Source: Firm-04 sp045642925 (GTDB lineage Bacteria > Bacillota > Clostridia > Oscillospirales > Ruminococcaceae). Taken from it: a stretch of DNA of 14,378 bases. The position numbers and the translations under genes are program-made. A model generated the notes under the pieces. It had not been told where the DNA came from, did not search any database, and saw nothing but the letters and a program-made list of their open reading frames with translations. Of the stretch, positions 1 through 7,274 are shown piece after piece. Where the stretch lies: the NCBI GenBank assembly GCA_045642925.1, contig JAZUJW010000035.1, forward strand, positions 1-14,378, read 5' to 3'. The stretch's first letter is position 1. The number at the start of each line of letters is the position of its first letter.

Positions 1-94
1 AGCGGTGTCATTTCTATACAATCTGACGAAAAATCTGTCTGCGCATCTGTACCACCAGCTCTGTGCGGTGTTGCCTTATGTCGGGTGCGACACG

Positions 95-207
95 AGGGGA
101 AACCCCTTCCTGATTAGTCAGCACGATAAAAAGGGTGTTTCGCGCTCTGCGGAGCGCGACCAGAGGCGCTGCCTCTGGACTTCGCCAAAGGGAATGATTC
201 CCTTTGG
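95..207 (-). repeat. Cluster of adjacent palindromic hairpins (REP-like element or complex terminator)
   Basis: Seen directly: AGGGG/CCCCT (95-99 with 103-107), CGCGCTC/GAGCGCG (141-147 with 152-158, 4-nt loop), CCAGAGGC/GCCTCTGG (160-167 with 171-178, 3-nt loop) and CCAAAGGGAA/TTCCCTTTGG (185-194 with 198-207, 3-nt loop). All stems are perfect and the last three are almost contiguous. The cluster lies 42 nt past the stop of the minus-strand esterase gene. Read on the minus strand, the GC-rich hairpin at 141-158 is followed about 9 nt later by a run of five T, so it may help end that transcript. Several stacked perfect palindromes in one intergenic gap resemble dispersed palindromic repeats, but only one copy is in this window, so its repetitive nature is inference. 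An 83-codon reading frame through it (GTG at 5, ending at 256) has no RBS and looks spurious. I see nothing definite in 1-94. Confidence 0.55.
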
Positions 208-249
208 AATCCTCAATAAAATAGCCACCAACATTTTTGAAATAGTTTC

Positions 250-2382
250 TTATTGATTTTCATGGAAGAAATACGGCAGAATCTCTATTACATAATGTCT
301 GACATATCCCCACCAGTGCGTCAAGCCCGGCGCTACCATAAAGTACAAGTTGCCTTGCGAGAAATCAGACGTGTACGTAAACTGCGGCAGCTTCTTCATC
401 GCTTCAATCTGCGGACTTTCATTCGGATACGCAATGTCATCCGAACCCGTCGCCGCAAAAATGAAACATTCATCTTTCTCATACCCAAATCTGTCAATCG
501 CATTCGCTACATCCTGCGCTTTTCCCTCTGCGGAATTAGAACCCCAATGGTCACCACTCAGCGGCATGAAATATCCTACCATGTCAAGGTCATTCACCAT
601 TACCGCCCATGTCGATACTGCACCCATCGAAAAACCACCGTATGCACGATGCATTCTCGATGCCTCAATGTCCTCCGCAGATGTCGATTCCGCATAAGTC
701 GAATACTTGCCCTCTACAAATGGTACAACATCCGAACGGAATTCCTTGTAGAACGTTTCTGCACTGCAATTGCCGCCATTAAAGGTCGGTGTTACCACAA
801 TCAGCGGGTCAAGCAATCCATCTGCAATCGCATGGTCAAGCATCTCTTTCAAATGTACTTCATCACTGAACAGCAGATTTTCATTTTCGCCGCCGCCATG
901 CATCAGATAGAAGATGTTGTACTTCTGACTCGGATCATAACCATTCGGCGTGTAAACCCAAAGCGACTTGTAGCCGTTAATGCTGTTGTAGCTTTCTTTC
1001 GTGATCGTTCCGCCGTTCGAAATCGGATTGAAATACGAATCAGGACATGGATGATAACTCAGCGCAGGATCATAATCGAAATCATCGGATACTGTAGTCG
1101 GATTTTCAGGCGGTGCAACTTCAGGATAGTCCGTTTCGCCGCATGAAACATATTTTTGCAGCCAAATGATGTCTGCCGCCGTCACTGTTCCGCTTTGATT
1201 CACGTCTGCACCACATTCCGCATGGTACGTCTGATATGCTCCAAGCATGAATCCTTGCTTTGCCATCGCCACGTCTTCCGCATTGATGACACCATTGCCG
1301 TCTACATCGCCCAGAATAAAGCCGACATTGCCCGCTCCCTTGATGACTGTTCCCGCAGATGCCGCCGTCACATCATCAACATAGAAAGAATTCGTACTAT
1401 CTTCGGTTTCAATGTAAATCGACATATTCGTTGCACCGCTCGGCAATTCGAAATTCGTGTTTGCAAGCTGAATCCAGTCGCCTTTCAGTGCCGTGCCTTC
1501 CGCAATCGAAATATAGTCCGTTTCATCATTTGCATTTGTATACTGCAATTTCATGAAAAATGTATCGGTCGATTTTCTGCCCTTTTCATACATCACATTC
1601 GCAGAAAAGCTGTATGCCTGTCCCGCAACGAAATCCGAACCCAGATTCTTCATTGCACCGTTCCAAGCCTCGGCTCTGCCCGATACGTACAGCGATTGAT
1701 TACCCTCAAAGTGCCCGTTGTTGGTCGCAACCACGGATGCGCTGCCTCTGCCTGTCCAATCGTCCTCGCCGTTCTCGAATGTGCTGTGGAAGTAAGTCGT
1801 GCTGTCTGCCGCCGTGATGAACGCTTTCGTGAAGTCCAGATTCGCAACGGCTTCGCTGCGTTCTTTCGCAAACTGCCAGCTTGCTACACGAAACAACGTG
1901 CCGCTGTCACCCGAAAAGCGCAGATACAGGTCATGCGTACCGCTTGCACCCGAAACCTGACAACTGACATCTGCCCATGCATCCCAGCCGCCTGTGCTGC
2001 CAAATGTGCATACACCAACGATCGGCCCGACCGGGTCATCCAGATGGACTTCAACCGTACCGCCCTGTGCGCCGGATGCAACGCGAACTGTAAACATCGC
2101 CGCACCTTCGCCGAAATCCACATTGCGATACATCACATAGTCCCCTGCTTCGATTTCACAAAGCATTTTGCCGCCTGCATCGTTCGAACCGATTTCCACA
2201 CCGGATGCTTCGCTGAACGCTTCTGCCCCGACTGCCTGAAAAGGCTGCAAGGCATCAGTTGTACTGTCAGATGTATAGACAGCTTTGCGGGTTTGATTTT
2301 CTGCCTGAACTGTCAGCGGCAAAGAATTCAACGCTGACAGACAAATGACAGATGCCGTGAGGAGTGCCAGTTTTTGCTTCAT
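250..2382 (-). CDS. Secreted dockerin-bearing CE1-family esterase (CBM6-CBM22-dockerin-CE1), likely feruloyl or acetyl xylan esterase
   Basis: A 710-residue secreted modular esterase. In order: signal peptide about 1-27 (ending VQA); CBM6-like beta-sandwich about 35-174, with the typical run through ASG and GGW to THDLYLRFSG; CBM22/CBM4_9-like module about 197-342; type I dockerin about 356-415 with two calcium loops (359-370 and 393-404); CE1 alpha/beta-hydrolase about 443-709. The catalytic domain shows an oxyanion-type HGGG (495-498), the nucleophile elbow GFSMG (Ser585), an acidic candidate in GSDD (Asp648/649) and a C-terminal THWW (His689), a complete triad. CE1 enzymes remove feruloyl or acetyl groups from xylan; xylan-binding CBMs fit this, but the exact ester is not readable. 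The frame is open to 2508, yet I chose the ATG at 2382: a GGGGG Shine-Dalgarno lies 9 nt upstream and the signal peptide starts there. The dockerin lies between CBM22 and the catalytic domain rather than at a terminus. The gene is divergent from the GH43 gene. Confidence 0.88.
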   Translation of the reverse strand: MKQKLALLTASVICLSALNSLPLTVQAENQTRKAVYTSDSTTDALQPFQAVGAEAFSEASGVEIGSNDAGGKMLCEIEAGDYVMYRNVDFGEGAAMFTVRVASGAQGGTVEVHLDDPVGPIVGVCTFGSTGGWDAWADVSCQVSGASGTHDLYLRFSGDSGTLFRVASWQFAKERSEAVANLDFTKAFITAADSTTYFHSTFENGEDDWTGRGSASVVATNNGHFEGNQSLYVSGRAEAWNGAMKNLGSDFVAGQAYSFSANVMYEKGRKSTDTFFMKLQYTNANDETDYISIAEGTALKGDWIQLANTNFELPSGATNMSIYIETEDSTNSFYVDDVTAASAGTVIKGAGNVGFILGDVDGNGVINAEDVAMAKQGFMLGAYQTYHAECGADVNQSGTVTAADIIWLQKYVSCGETDYPEVAPPENPTTVSDDFDYDPALSYHPCPDSYFNPISNGGTITKESYNSINGYKSLWVYTPNGYDPSQKYNIFYLMHGGGENENLLFSDEVHLKEMLDHAIADGLLDPLIVVTPTFNGGNCSAETFYKEFRSDVVPFVEGKYSTYAESTSAEDIEASRMHRAYGGFSMGAVSTWAVMVNDLDMVGYFMPLSGDHWGSNSAEGKAQDVANAIDRFGYEKDECFIFAATGSDDIAYPNESPQIEAMKKLPQFTYTSDFSQGNLYFMVAPGLTHWWGYVRHYVIEILPYFFHENQ

Positions 2383-2414
2383 AGGTAAAATCCCCCTTTT
2401 GTATTTATAGTACC

Positions 2415-2443
2415 ATAATAAAACAAACATCCTGATTACACAA
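2415..2443 (-). promoter_or_regulatory. Putative sigma-A promoter for the CE1 esterase gene
   Basis: On the minus strand TTGTGT (2443-2438) is separated by 17 nt from TATTAT (2420-2415), 32 nt before the chosen ATG. The call is strengthened by alignment with the GH43 promoter facing the other way: in both, the -10 hexamer is followed two bases later by the same 11-mer, TACTATAAATA, and then by a GGGGG ribosome-binding site. The -35 is weak, so an activator may be needed. Confidence 0.5.
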
Positions 2444-2500
2444 TATACATTTTGCAGAAAAAGTGGACTTTCCGCAGATTTCTTAAAACTACATAAATAA

Positions 2501-2535
2501 TTCATCACGATTCATAATTTCACAAACATTCACAA
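2501..2535. promoter_or_regulatory. Phased TTCA direct repeats, candidate shared activator site
   Basis: TTCA occurs at 2501, 2511, 2519 and 2529, close to one helical turn apart; the last two are identical TTCACAA heptamers with a 10-bp period. The cluster is almost midway between the two divergent -35 boxes (58 bp from 2443, 55 bp from 2590), where a regulator could act on both genes. No specific regulator family is identified. Apart from the two promoters and this cluster, 2383-2654 is AT-rich with nothing else I can call. Confidence 0.35.
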
Positions 2536-2589
2536 GAGAATTTTACTACAAATTATATTGTTTTGTCCACCTTTTATGAGATTTCGATA

Positions 2590-2618
2590 TTGCATCTTGT
2601 CCGTGCATTTGGTAGAAT
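2590..2618 (+). promoter_or_regulatory. Putative extended -10 promoter for the GH43 gene
   Basis: TTGCAT (2590-2595), 17-nt spacer, TAGAAT (2613-2618) preceded by TGG, an extended -10. It lies 36 nt upstream of the ATG at 2655. It matches the TTGCAW-17-TGn-TATAAT form seen before three other transcription units here, and its initially transcribed segment (TACTATAAATA) matches that of the divergent esterase gene. Confidence 0.6.
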
Positions 2619-2654
2619 GATACTATAAATATATATTTTTAGGGGGATATACCT

Positions 2655-4997
2655 ATGAAACAAACAAAAATCTTTCAGAAAGTGACCGCTGCTTGCTTGT
2701 CTGCACTTCTTTTGACTGGCAGCATCGGCAGCCTTCCGCTGACCGAATCGCTGGAAGCAAACGCAAGCAGTACGGTCATCAACCCGTTCATCTGGTCAGA
2801 TGTACCGGATGACGACATCATTCGTGTGGGCGACACCTACTATATGGTGCATACCACGATGTTCTTCAGCCCCGGCGCTCCCATCATGAAATCCAAAGAC
2901 CTCGTATCATGGGAAATGTGCAACTACGTCTTTGACAAGTACGCGGATGGTGATGTCCAGAACCTCAAAAACGGAAAGCACGATTATGCGCATGGGCAAT
3001 GGGCAACCAGTCTGCGTTACCACGACGGTATGTTCTATGTGTTCTTCGGCAGTTACGGTTCCGGCAAATCCTACATCTACAAAACCGATGACATCGAACA
3101 CGGCACATGGACGCGCAGCGAACTCAACGGTATGTATCACGATGCCTCCATCCTCTTTGACGATGACGGCAGAAACTATCTCGTCTACGGCGGCGGCGGC
3201 GAAATCAAAATCAAGGAATTCAATGCCGAAATGACCGATTTCAAATGGGGCGGTCTGGACAAAACACTGTTCAAAACAGGCCTTACCAACCTCGCCGGCG
3301 AAGGTTCACACGTTCACAAAATCGGTGACTACTATTATGTATTCATTATCGCATGGCCAAACGGCAGTGGTCGCATCGAACTCTGCTACCGCAGCAAATC
3401 ACTGACAGGCAATTTCGAAGGCAAAACTGTCCTGAATTCGGGACTCGGCACCTACGGCAGCGGCGTTGCACAGGGCGGCATCGTCGATACCCCTGACGGC
3501 AAATGGTATGCGCTTCTGTTCCAGGACCACGGCGCTGTCGGCAGAATCCCCGTCCTCGTCCCCTTCAAATGGGAAAACGACTGGCCCGTCATGGGTGTCA
3601 ATGGCAAAGCGCCGATTACCTTGACCGTGGACGGTGACTACAAAGGCACACAGATGGCAAAGGATGATGATTTCACCTATGATGCCAATAAGCTGATGCT
3701 TGAATGGCAGTGGAACCACAACCCGGACAATACCGCATGGTCTGTGACTGACCGCGAAGGCTATCTCCGACTTTACAATAAATGTGTGACCAATAACTTC
3801 CTCTTTGCACGCAATACTTTGACCATGCGCACCGAAGGTCCTGCTTGTTCGGGTGTCATCAAACTCGACACCAAAGGCATGAAAGCAGGCGACCACGCAG
3901 GTCTGTCCGCATTCCAGTTCAAATTCGGCAATGTCGGCGTTTATGTTGGCGATGACGGCAGCAAACACATCTACATGGCAACCAACGGCGGCGATACAAT
4001 TGATAACAGCAGTGAAAAGATTCAGGAACAGGTCAATATGCAGGGCGATGAAGTCTACCTGAAGGCAGACTACCGCTTCAATACCGTCGATGCCAATTTC
4101 AATGTTTCGAACAATATTGATAAGGCGAACTTCTATTATTCCTATGACGGTGCAAGCTGGAAGAAAATCGGTACGGAACTGAGTATGCCTTATGACCTCA
4201 CGCTCTTTACCGGCTACCGCAACGGCATTTACAGTTTCAGCACCAAGAGTACCGGCGGCTATGCCGATATCGACTATTTTGATTATGAGCGAGAAGCATG
4301 GAATGTCCCGATTATCGTAGACCCTGACGAAAACGGTTACTTCTTCAATAATTCCTTCGAAAGCGGTTCTGAATCATGGGTCGGCAGAGGCGGCGCTTCC
4401 GTTTCTACCTCCAACAAAGAAGCCAAAGACGGCTCGAAATCGCTCTACTGCACAGACAGAACTTCTTCGTGGCAAGGCGCTGCTGTAAACCTCTCGACTG
4501 CGGCATTCAAACCCGGCAATGCTTACAGCTTCGGTGCTGATGTCTGCTTCACCGAAGGAAGCGACACCAATGATTTCAAAATGACATTGCAGTATGAAGA
4601 TGCAGAAGGCGAAACACAGTATGCCGAAATCGCAACCGGCACGGCAAAGAAGGGTGAATGGATCACCCTCTCCAATGGTTCCTTTACCATTCCGGAAGAT
4701 GCCCATACGCTCCAGTTCTACATTGAAACACTCGAAGGCGAAGATTCGTTCTACGTTGACAACGCATTCGGTGCGCTCGAAAATGTCGGTGCTGTGCCCG
4801 AAGAACCGTTCCAAGTCGGCGACCTCGATGAAAACGGCGTGGTCAATGCAATTGACCTTGCACTCGCAAAACAGGGAATGCTCGGCGAATTCAAGACTAA
4901 GCGTCAACAAAAAATCGCTGACATGAACGAAGACGGCAAAGTCGATGCGGAGGATATGCTCGCATTACAGGCATTCCTGCTTGGCAAAGAAAAGTAA
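2655..4997 (+). CDS. Secreted GH43 glycosidase (beta-xylosidase/arabinofuranosidase type) with CBM22 and C-terminal dockerin
   Basis: A 780-residue secreted enzyme. Signal peptide about 1-37 (ending ANA); GH43 five-bladed propeller about 42-320; concanavalin-like C-terminal domain of the kind found in GH43 beta-xylosidases about 335-545; CBM22/CBM4_9-like module about 561-706; type I dockerin 720-777 with calcium loops 723-734 and 756-767. By family alignment the catalytic trio is Asp52 (general base, in VPDDDIIR), Asp163 (HDASILFDDDG, pKa modulator) and Glu216 (LAGEGSHVH, general acid). Relatives usually read PDP or PDPD at the first site; here it is PDDD, with the base kept. GH43 enzymes release arabinose or xylose from arabinoxylan; the exact specificity cannot be read. 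The start has a GGGGG RBS 8 nt upstream. Its CBM22 and dockerin resemble those of the divergent esterase, so the pair likely docks on the same scaffoldin type to debranch xylan. Confidence 0.9.
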   Translation: MKQTKIFQKVTAACLSALLLTGSIGSLPLTESLEANASSTVINPFIWSDVPDDDIIRVGDTYYMVHTTMFFSPGAPIMKSKDLVSWEMCNYVFDKYADGDVQNLKNGKHDYAHGQWATSLRYHDGMFYVFFGSYGSGKSYIYKTDDIEHGTWTRSELNGMYHDASILFDDDGRNYLVYGGGGEIKIKEFNAEMTDFKWGGLDKTLFKTGLTNLAGEGSHVHKIGDYYYVFIIAWPNGSGRIELCYRSKSLTGNFEGKTVLNSGLGTYGSGVAQGGIVDTPDGKWYALLFQDHGAVGRIPVLVPFKWENDWPVMGVNGKAPITLTVDGDYKGTQMAKDDDFTYDANKLMLEWQWNHNPDNTAWSVTDREGYLRLYNKCVTNNFLFARNTLTMRTEGPACSGVIKLDTKGMKAGDHAGLSAFQFKFGNVGVYVGDDGSKHIYMATNGGDTIDNSSEKIQEQVNMQGDEVYLKADYRFNTVDANFNVSNNIDKANFYYSYDGASWKKIGTELSMPYDLTLFTGYRNGIYSFSTKSTGGYADIDYFDYEREAWNVPIIVDPDENGYFFNNSFESGSESWVGRGGASVSTSNKEAKDGSKSLYCTDRTSSWQGAAVNLSTAAFKPGNAYSFGADVCFTEGSDTNDFKMTLQYEDAEGETQYAEIATGTAKKGEWITLSNGSFTIPEDAHTLQFYIETLEGEDSFYVDNAFGALENVGAVPEEPFQVGDLDENGVVNAIDLALAKQGMLGEFKTKRQQKIADMNEDGKVDAEDMLALQAFLLGKEK

Positions 4998-5022
4998 ATC
5001 CCTCCTCTCACCACCAATATTG

Positions 5023-5058
5023 CAAAATGCCCTTGGCTTCTGTGCCAAGGGCATTTTG
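5023..5058. terminator. Bidirectional intrinsic terminator between convergent genes
   Basis: A perfect 15-bp stem, 5023-5037 with 5044-5058 (core TGCCCTTGGC/GCCAAGGGCA), and a 6-nt loop (5038-5043). An A4 tract at the left base and T4 at the right base make it usable on both strands. It sits 25 nt after the GH43 stop and 4 nt beyond the metallophosphoesterase stop on the other strand, so it should end both transcripts. Confidence 0.88.
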
Positions 5059-5062
5059 TATA

Positions 5063-5953
5063 TCAGACTGCTTTTGAAGAATGCAATGTGATGGACACCA
5101 ACTCCGGACGGTTAAACAACCGCTGCGGAAAAATACTGTTGCCCAGACCACGGCTGATGATCATGGTACTGCCGCCGATTTCATGAACGCCTTCACCGTA
5201 CTTCGGAAGCACGCCCTCATCCGGCGCATACAGACCTTGATGCGTAAACGGAATGCGGAATTGCCCGCCATGCGCGTGACCGGACAAAATCAAATCCACA
5301 CCTGTTTCTGCATAATCCGCGAAAAACTGCGGCTCATGTGCCAGCACCAGATGAAACACCGATGCATCATCTTTTGCGACCAAATTGGCAAGCGTTGTAC
5401 CCTGCAAAGAATCGTTGTACATTCCCACCAAATGGATCTGTTCCCCTGCCGCACTCGTCAGAAGCACCTGTTCATTGCACAGATATCGTACCCCCATCTC
5501 TTTCACTTTTGCAAGATATTCCGACAACCCTTTCTGCTTCAAGCCCGCCTCATGATTGCCTGCGATATAGTAGCATGGCGCAATCTCTGTAAGCTGTTCC
5601 ATTGTATACAGCGCATTGTCGAAATTTGTATGGGATTTTCCGTCCACAAAGTCACCCGTCAACATCAGATAATCGGGCGTTTCAGCGTTGATTGCTTTCA
5701 GCAGCGCCCGATTGTTCAGCGCATATTTTTTGTTATGAAGGTCGGACACCTGCACAATACAGCAGCCATCAAAGCTTTCAGGCAGTTGGTCGCTTTCATA
5801 ATCAATGTGCGTCACCTGAATACTGTTGTTTGACCAGTAGCAGAATCCTGTCACCACTGCAACGACCAACAGAATGCGCATCCATCGTTTCTTTGTGTAA
5901 TGATTCTTAATCTTTCCAAAAATGACTTCAGTCGGTTTCGTTTGCAAATTCAT
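5063..5953 (-). CDS. Membrane-anchored calcineurin-like metallophosphoesterase (YkuE-like)
   Basis: A 296-residue protein with one N-terminal transmembrane segment (about 26-40, RILLVVAVVTGFCYW) and a calcineurin-like phosphoesterase domain with every metal-binding motif: DLH (71-73), GDFVD (100-104), GNHE (132-135), LAHEP (204-208) and GHAHGG (225-230). Family members use a two-metal centre to cut phosphodiesters or phosphomonoesters; YkuE-like members act at the cell surface. Substrate unknown. The basic N-terminus followed by one helix suggests the catalytic domain lies outside. The frame extends to 6052, but the ATG at 5953 has AGGAG 7 nt upstream, and the extra N-terminus would be an out-of-frame reading of the preceding gene. 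The 5' end overlaps the lipoprotein gene by 26 nt, so the two are probably translationally coupled and share a promoter at 7162-7190. Confidence 0.82.
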   Translation of the reverse strand: MNLQTKPTEVIFGKIKNHYTKKRWMRILLVVAVVTGFCYWSNNSIQVTHIDYESDQLPESFDGCCIVQVSDLHNKKYALNNRALLKAINAETPDYLMLTGDFVDGKSHTNFDNALYTMEQLTEIAPCYYIAGNHEAGLKQKGLSEYLAKVKEMGVRYLCNEQVLLTSAAGEQIHLVGMYNDSLQGTTLANLVAKDDASVFHLVLAHEPQFFADYAETGVDLILSGHAHGGQFRIPFTHQGLYAPDEGVLPKYGEGVHEIGGSTMIISRGLGNSIFPQRLFNRPELVSITLHSSKAV

Positions 5954-7100
5954 TCCATTTCTCCTGCATTTCTTCTGCCTTTTCTGAAAGTTCCTGCTGC
6001 ATCTGTTCCTTCTTGGCTTCAAATTCCTGTCCTTGCTGAGCGATTTTTTCACTTGCTTCCTGTTTTTTCTGTTCGAATTCTGTTTTCCATTCAGCCTGCT
6101 TCTTTTCCAGTTCCCTTTGCTTTTCTTCGATTTCTTTCAGCTTCTTGTCGAATTCTTCTTTTGTTTTCGCGGTTTGCTCTGCCGCTTCCTCCCGCATTCG
6201 CTCCAGTTCTTTGCGTTTTTCTTCGAGTTCCTGCTTCTGCTGTTCAAATTCTCCGGAATATTTTTTGAACATCTCGTTCCATGAATCATCCGCGCCTGTT
6301 TTTGCACCGTCATACACACTTTTCAGCGATTCCTTAAAGCCATCTGCAAAATCCCCGATTGCTGTCCAAAGCTTATTCTGCGGGTTTGTCAGCTTCGAAA
6401 CCAGTGTACCAGCCATTTTTCCGCTGATGATGCCGGCAAATTCCGAACCACTGACTTCCGTATATCCGGAAGGGACTGCAAAATTTGTCTGGTCAGGCTG
6501 ATTCAGCAATTCGACCGAATAGTAATAATACAGACTTGGCGTGGATGCAGACTGCACCATCACCAGCTTGCCGTCATCAAAACAGAAATTGAATTTCTCA
6601 TTCTTGCCGTCCGCAAGGATGCTGTACTGTTCGTAGTCGTACTCTTTTTCGCCAATGGTAACCTTTCCTTCTTCGATAAAGTTACTCTCTTTGACATCCA
6701 GAATTTGCTCTGCCTTCTCAAACAGGGCATAGTCTGGCGCAGAGGCATCGTGGGAGCACATTTTCTTCGTATCGGCGTCAAAAGCATACTGTTTTTGGTT
6801 GGCATACAGCAATGCAATCGGGCTGCCGTTTGTGACACTGATCTCCGCATACAGCATGGAATCATAGCGGTCGATAAATACGGTCTCGTTTATACCCATG
6901 CCGTCAATAGTCAAATGAATACGAACATTTCCTGCTTTCCACACTATGATTTTTGCAAAAAGTGCAGCTGCTTTATGACCGGAAAAGCTGCTGTCGCCAT
7001 TCTCCGACACATTCGAAGATGCCGAAAAAGGCAGATCACATCCCGTTACTGTAGTACACAACATTGCCGCCATCATGAATGCAATAAATTTTTGTTTCAT
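5928..7100 (-). CDS. Lipoprotein with LolA-like N-terminal domain and long C-terminal coiled coil (unrecognised family)
   Basis: A 390-residue predicted lipoprotein. An N-terminal hydrophobic signal ends in a lipobox (VTGC, Cys21), followed by a Ser/Asn-rich tether. Residues about 45-215 look like a compact beta-rich domain, perhaps of the LolA/LppX-type fold seen in other Firmicute lipoproteins; this is inference from pattern only. Residues about 280-385 are a Glu/Lys/Gln coiled coil with four EF(E/D)xxK-type repeats. The ATG at 7100 is preferred over 7109 because AAGGA lies 8 nt upstream of 7100 but directly abuts 7109. A strong promoter lies upstream and the phosphoesterase gene overlaps the 3' end by 26 nt, suggesting a shared cell-surface role. 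The C-terminal coil has no membrane segment and could bind peptidoglycan-associated partners or form oligomers. I recognise no named family. Confidence 0.75.
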   Translation of the reverse strand: MKQKFIAFMMAAMLCTTVTGCDLPFSASSNVSENGDSSFSGHKAAALFAKIIVWKAGNVRIHLTIDGMGINETVFIDRYDSMLYAEISVTNGSPIALLYANQKQYAFDADTKKMCSHDASAPDYALFEKAEQILDVKESNFIEEGKVTIGEKEYDYEQYSILADGKNEKFNFCFDDGKLVMVQSASTPSLYYYYSVELLNQPDQTNFAVPSGYTEVSGSEFAGIISGKMAGTLVSKLTNPQNKLWTAIGDFADGFKESLKSVYDGAKTGADDSWNEMFKKYSGEFEQQKQELEEKRKELERMREEAAEQTAKTKEEFDKKLKEIEEKQRELEKKQAEWKTEFEQKKQEASEKIAQQGQEFEAKKEQMQQELSEKAEEMQEKWNEFANETD

Positions 7101-7161
7101 TTTCTTCATCCTTTCTCAGACTTCAGGTATCCCATCATCAAGCCCTTATCGGGTCTGATTC

Positions 7162-7190
7162 ATTATAGCACTTGTTCTGCACAATTGCAA
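7162..7190 (-). promoter_or_regulatory. Near-consensus extended -10 promoter for the lipoprotein-phosphoesterase unit
   Basis: On the minus strand TTGCAA (7190-7185), 17-nt spacer, TATAAT (7167-7162) preceded by TGC. The leader from there to the start codon is about 60 nt. This is among the strongest promoters in the window by sequence. Confidence 0.75.
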
Positions 7191-7222
7191 GCACTTTCGT
7201 AATTCTTCATAAAATCATAAAA

Positions 7223-7256
7223 AATCGGATATGGCACAAACGTACCATATCCGATT
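7223..7256 (-). terminator. Intrinsic terminator after the GH9 gene
   Basis: A perfect 12-bp stem AATCGGATATGG/CCATATCCGATT (7223-7234 with 7245-7256) with a 10-nt loop. On the minus strand it ends in a run of six T. It begins 18 nt beyond the GH9 stop codon and separates that gene from the promoter of the lipoprotein gene. Confidence 0.88.
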
Positions 7257-7274
7257 CTTGTTCAGGATAATGGA

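Noticed and set aside
5..256. 83-codon frame at the left edge
   Set aside because: GTG start with no RBS; it runs through stacked palindromes, which gives an apparently structured but meaningless peptide.
253..2337. Long plus-strand Arg/Cys-rich frames opposite the esterase
   Set aside because: Shadow frames antisense to a gene with intact catalytic motifs and domains; no RBS and unnatural composition.
2383..2508. 42-codon N-terminal extension of the CE1 esterase frame
   Set aside because: The RBS and signal peptide place the start at 2382; the extension runs through the promoter and leader shared with the GH43 gene.
5954..6052. 33-codon N-terminal extension of the phosphoesterase
   Set aside because: It is an out-of-frame reading of the lipoprotein coiled coil (Lys/Arg-rich); a good RBS precedes the ATG at 5953.
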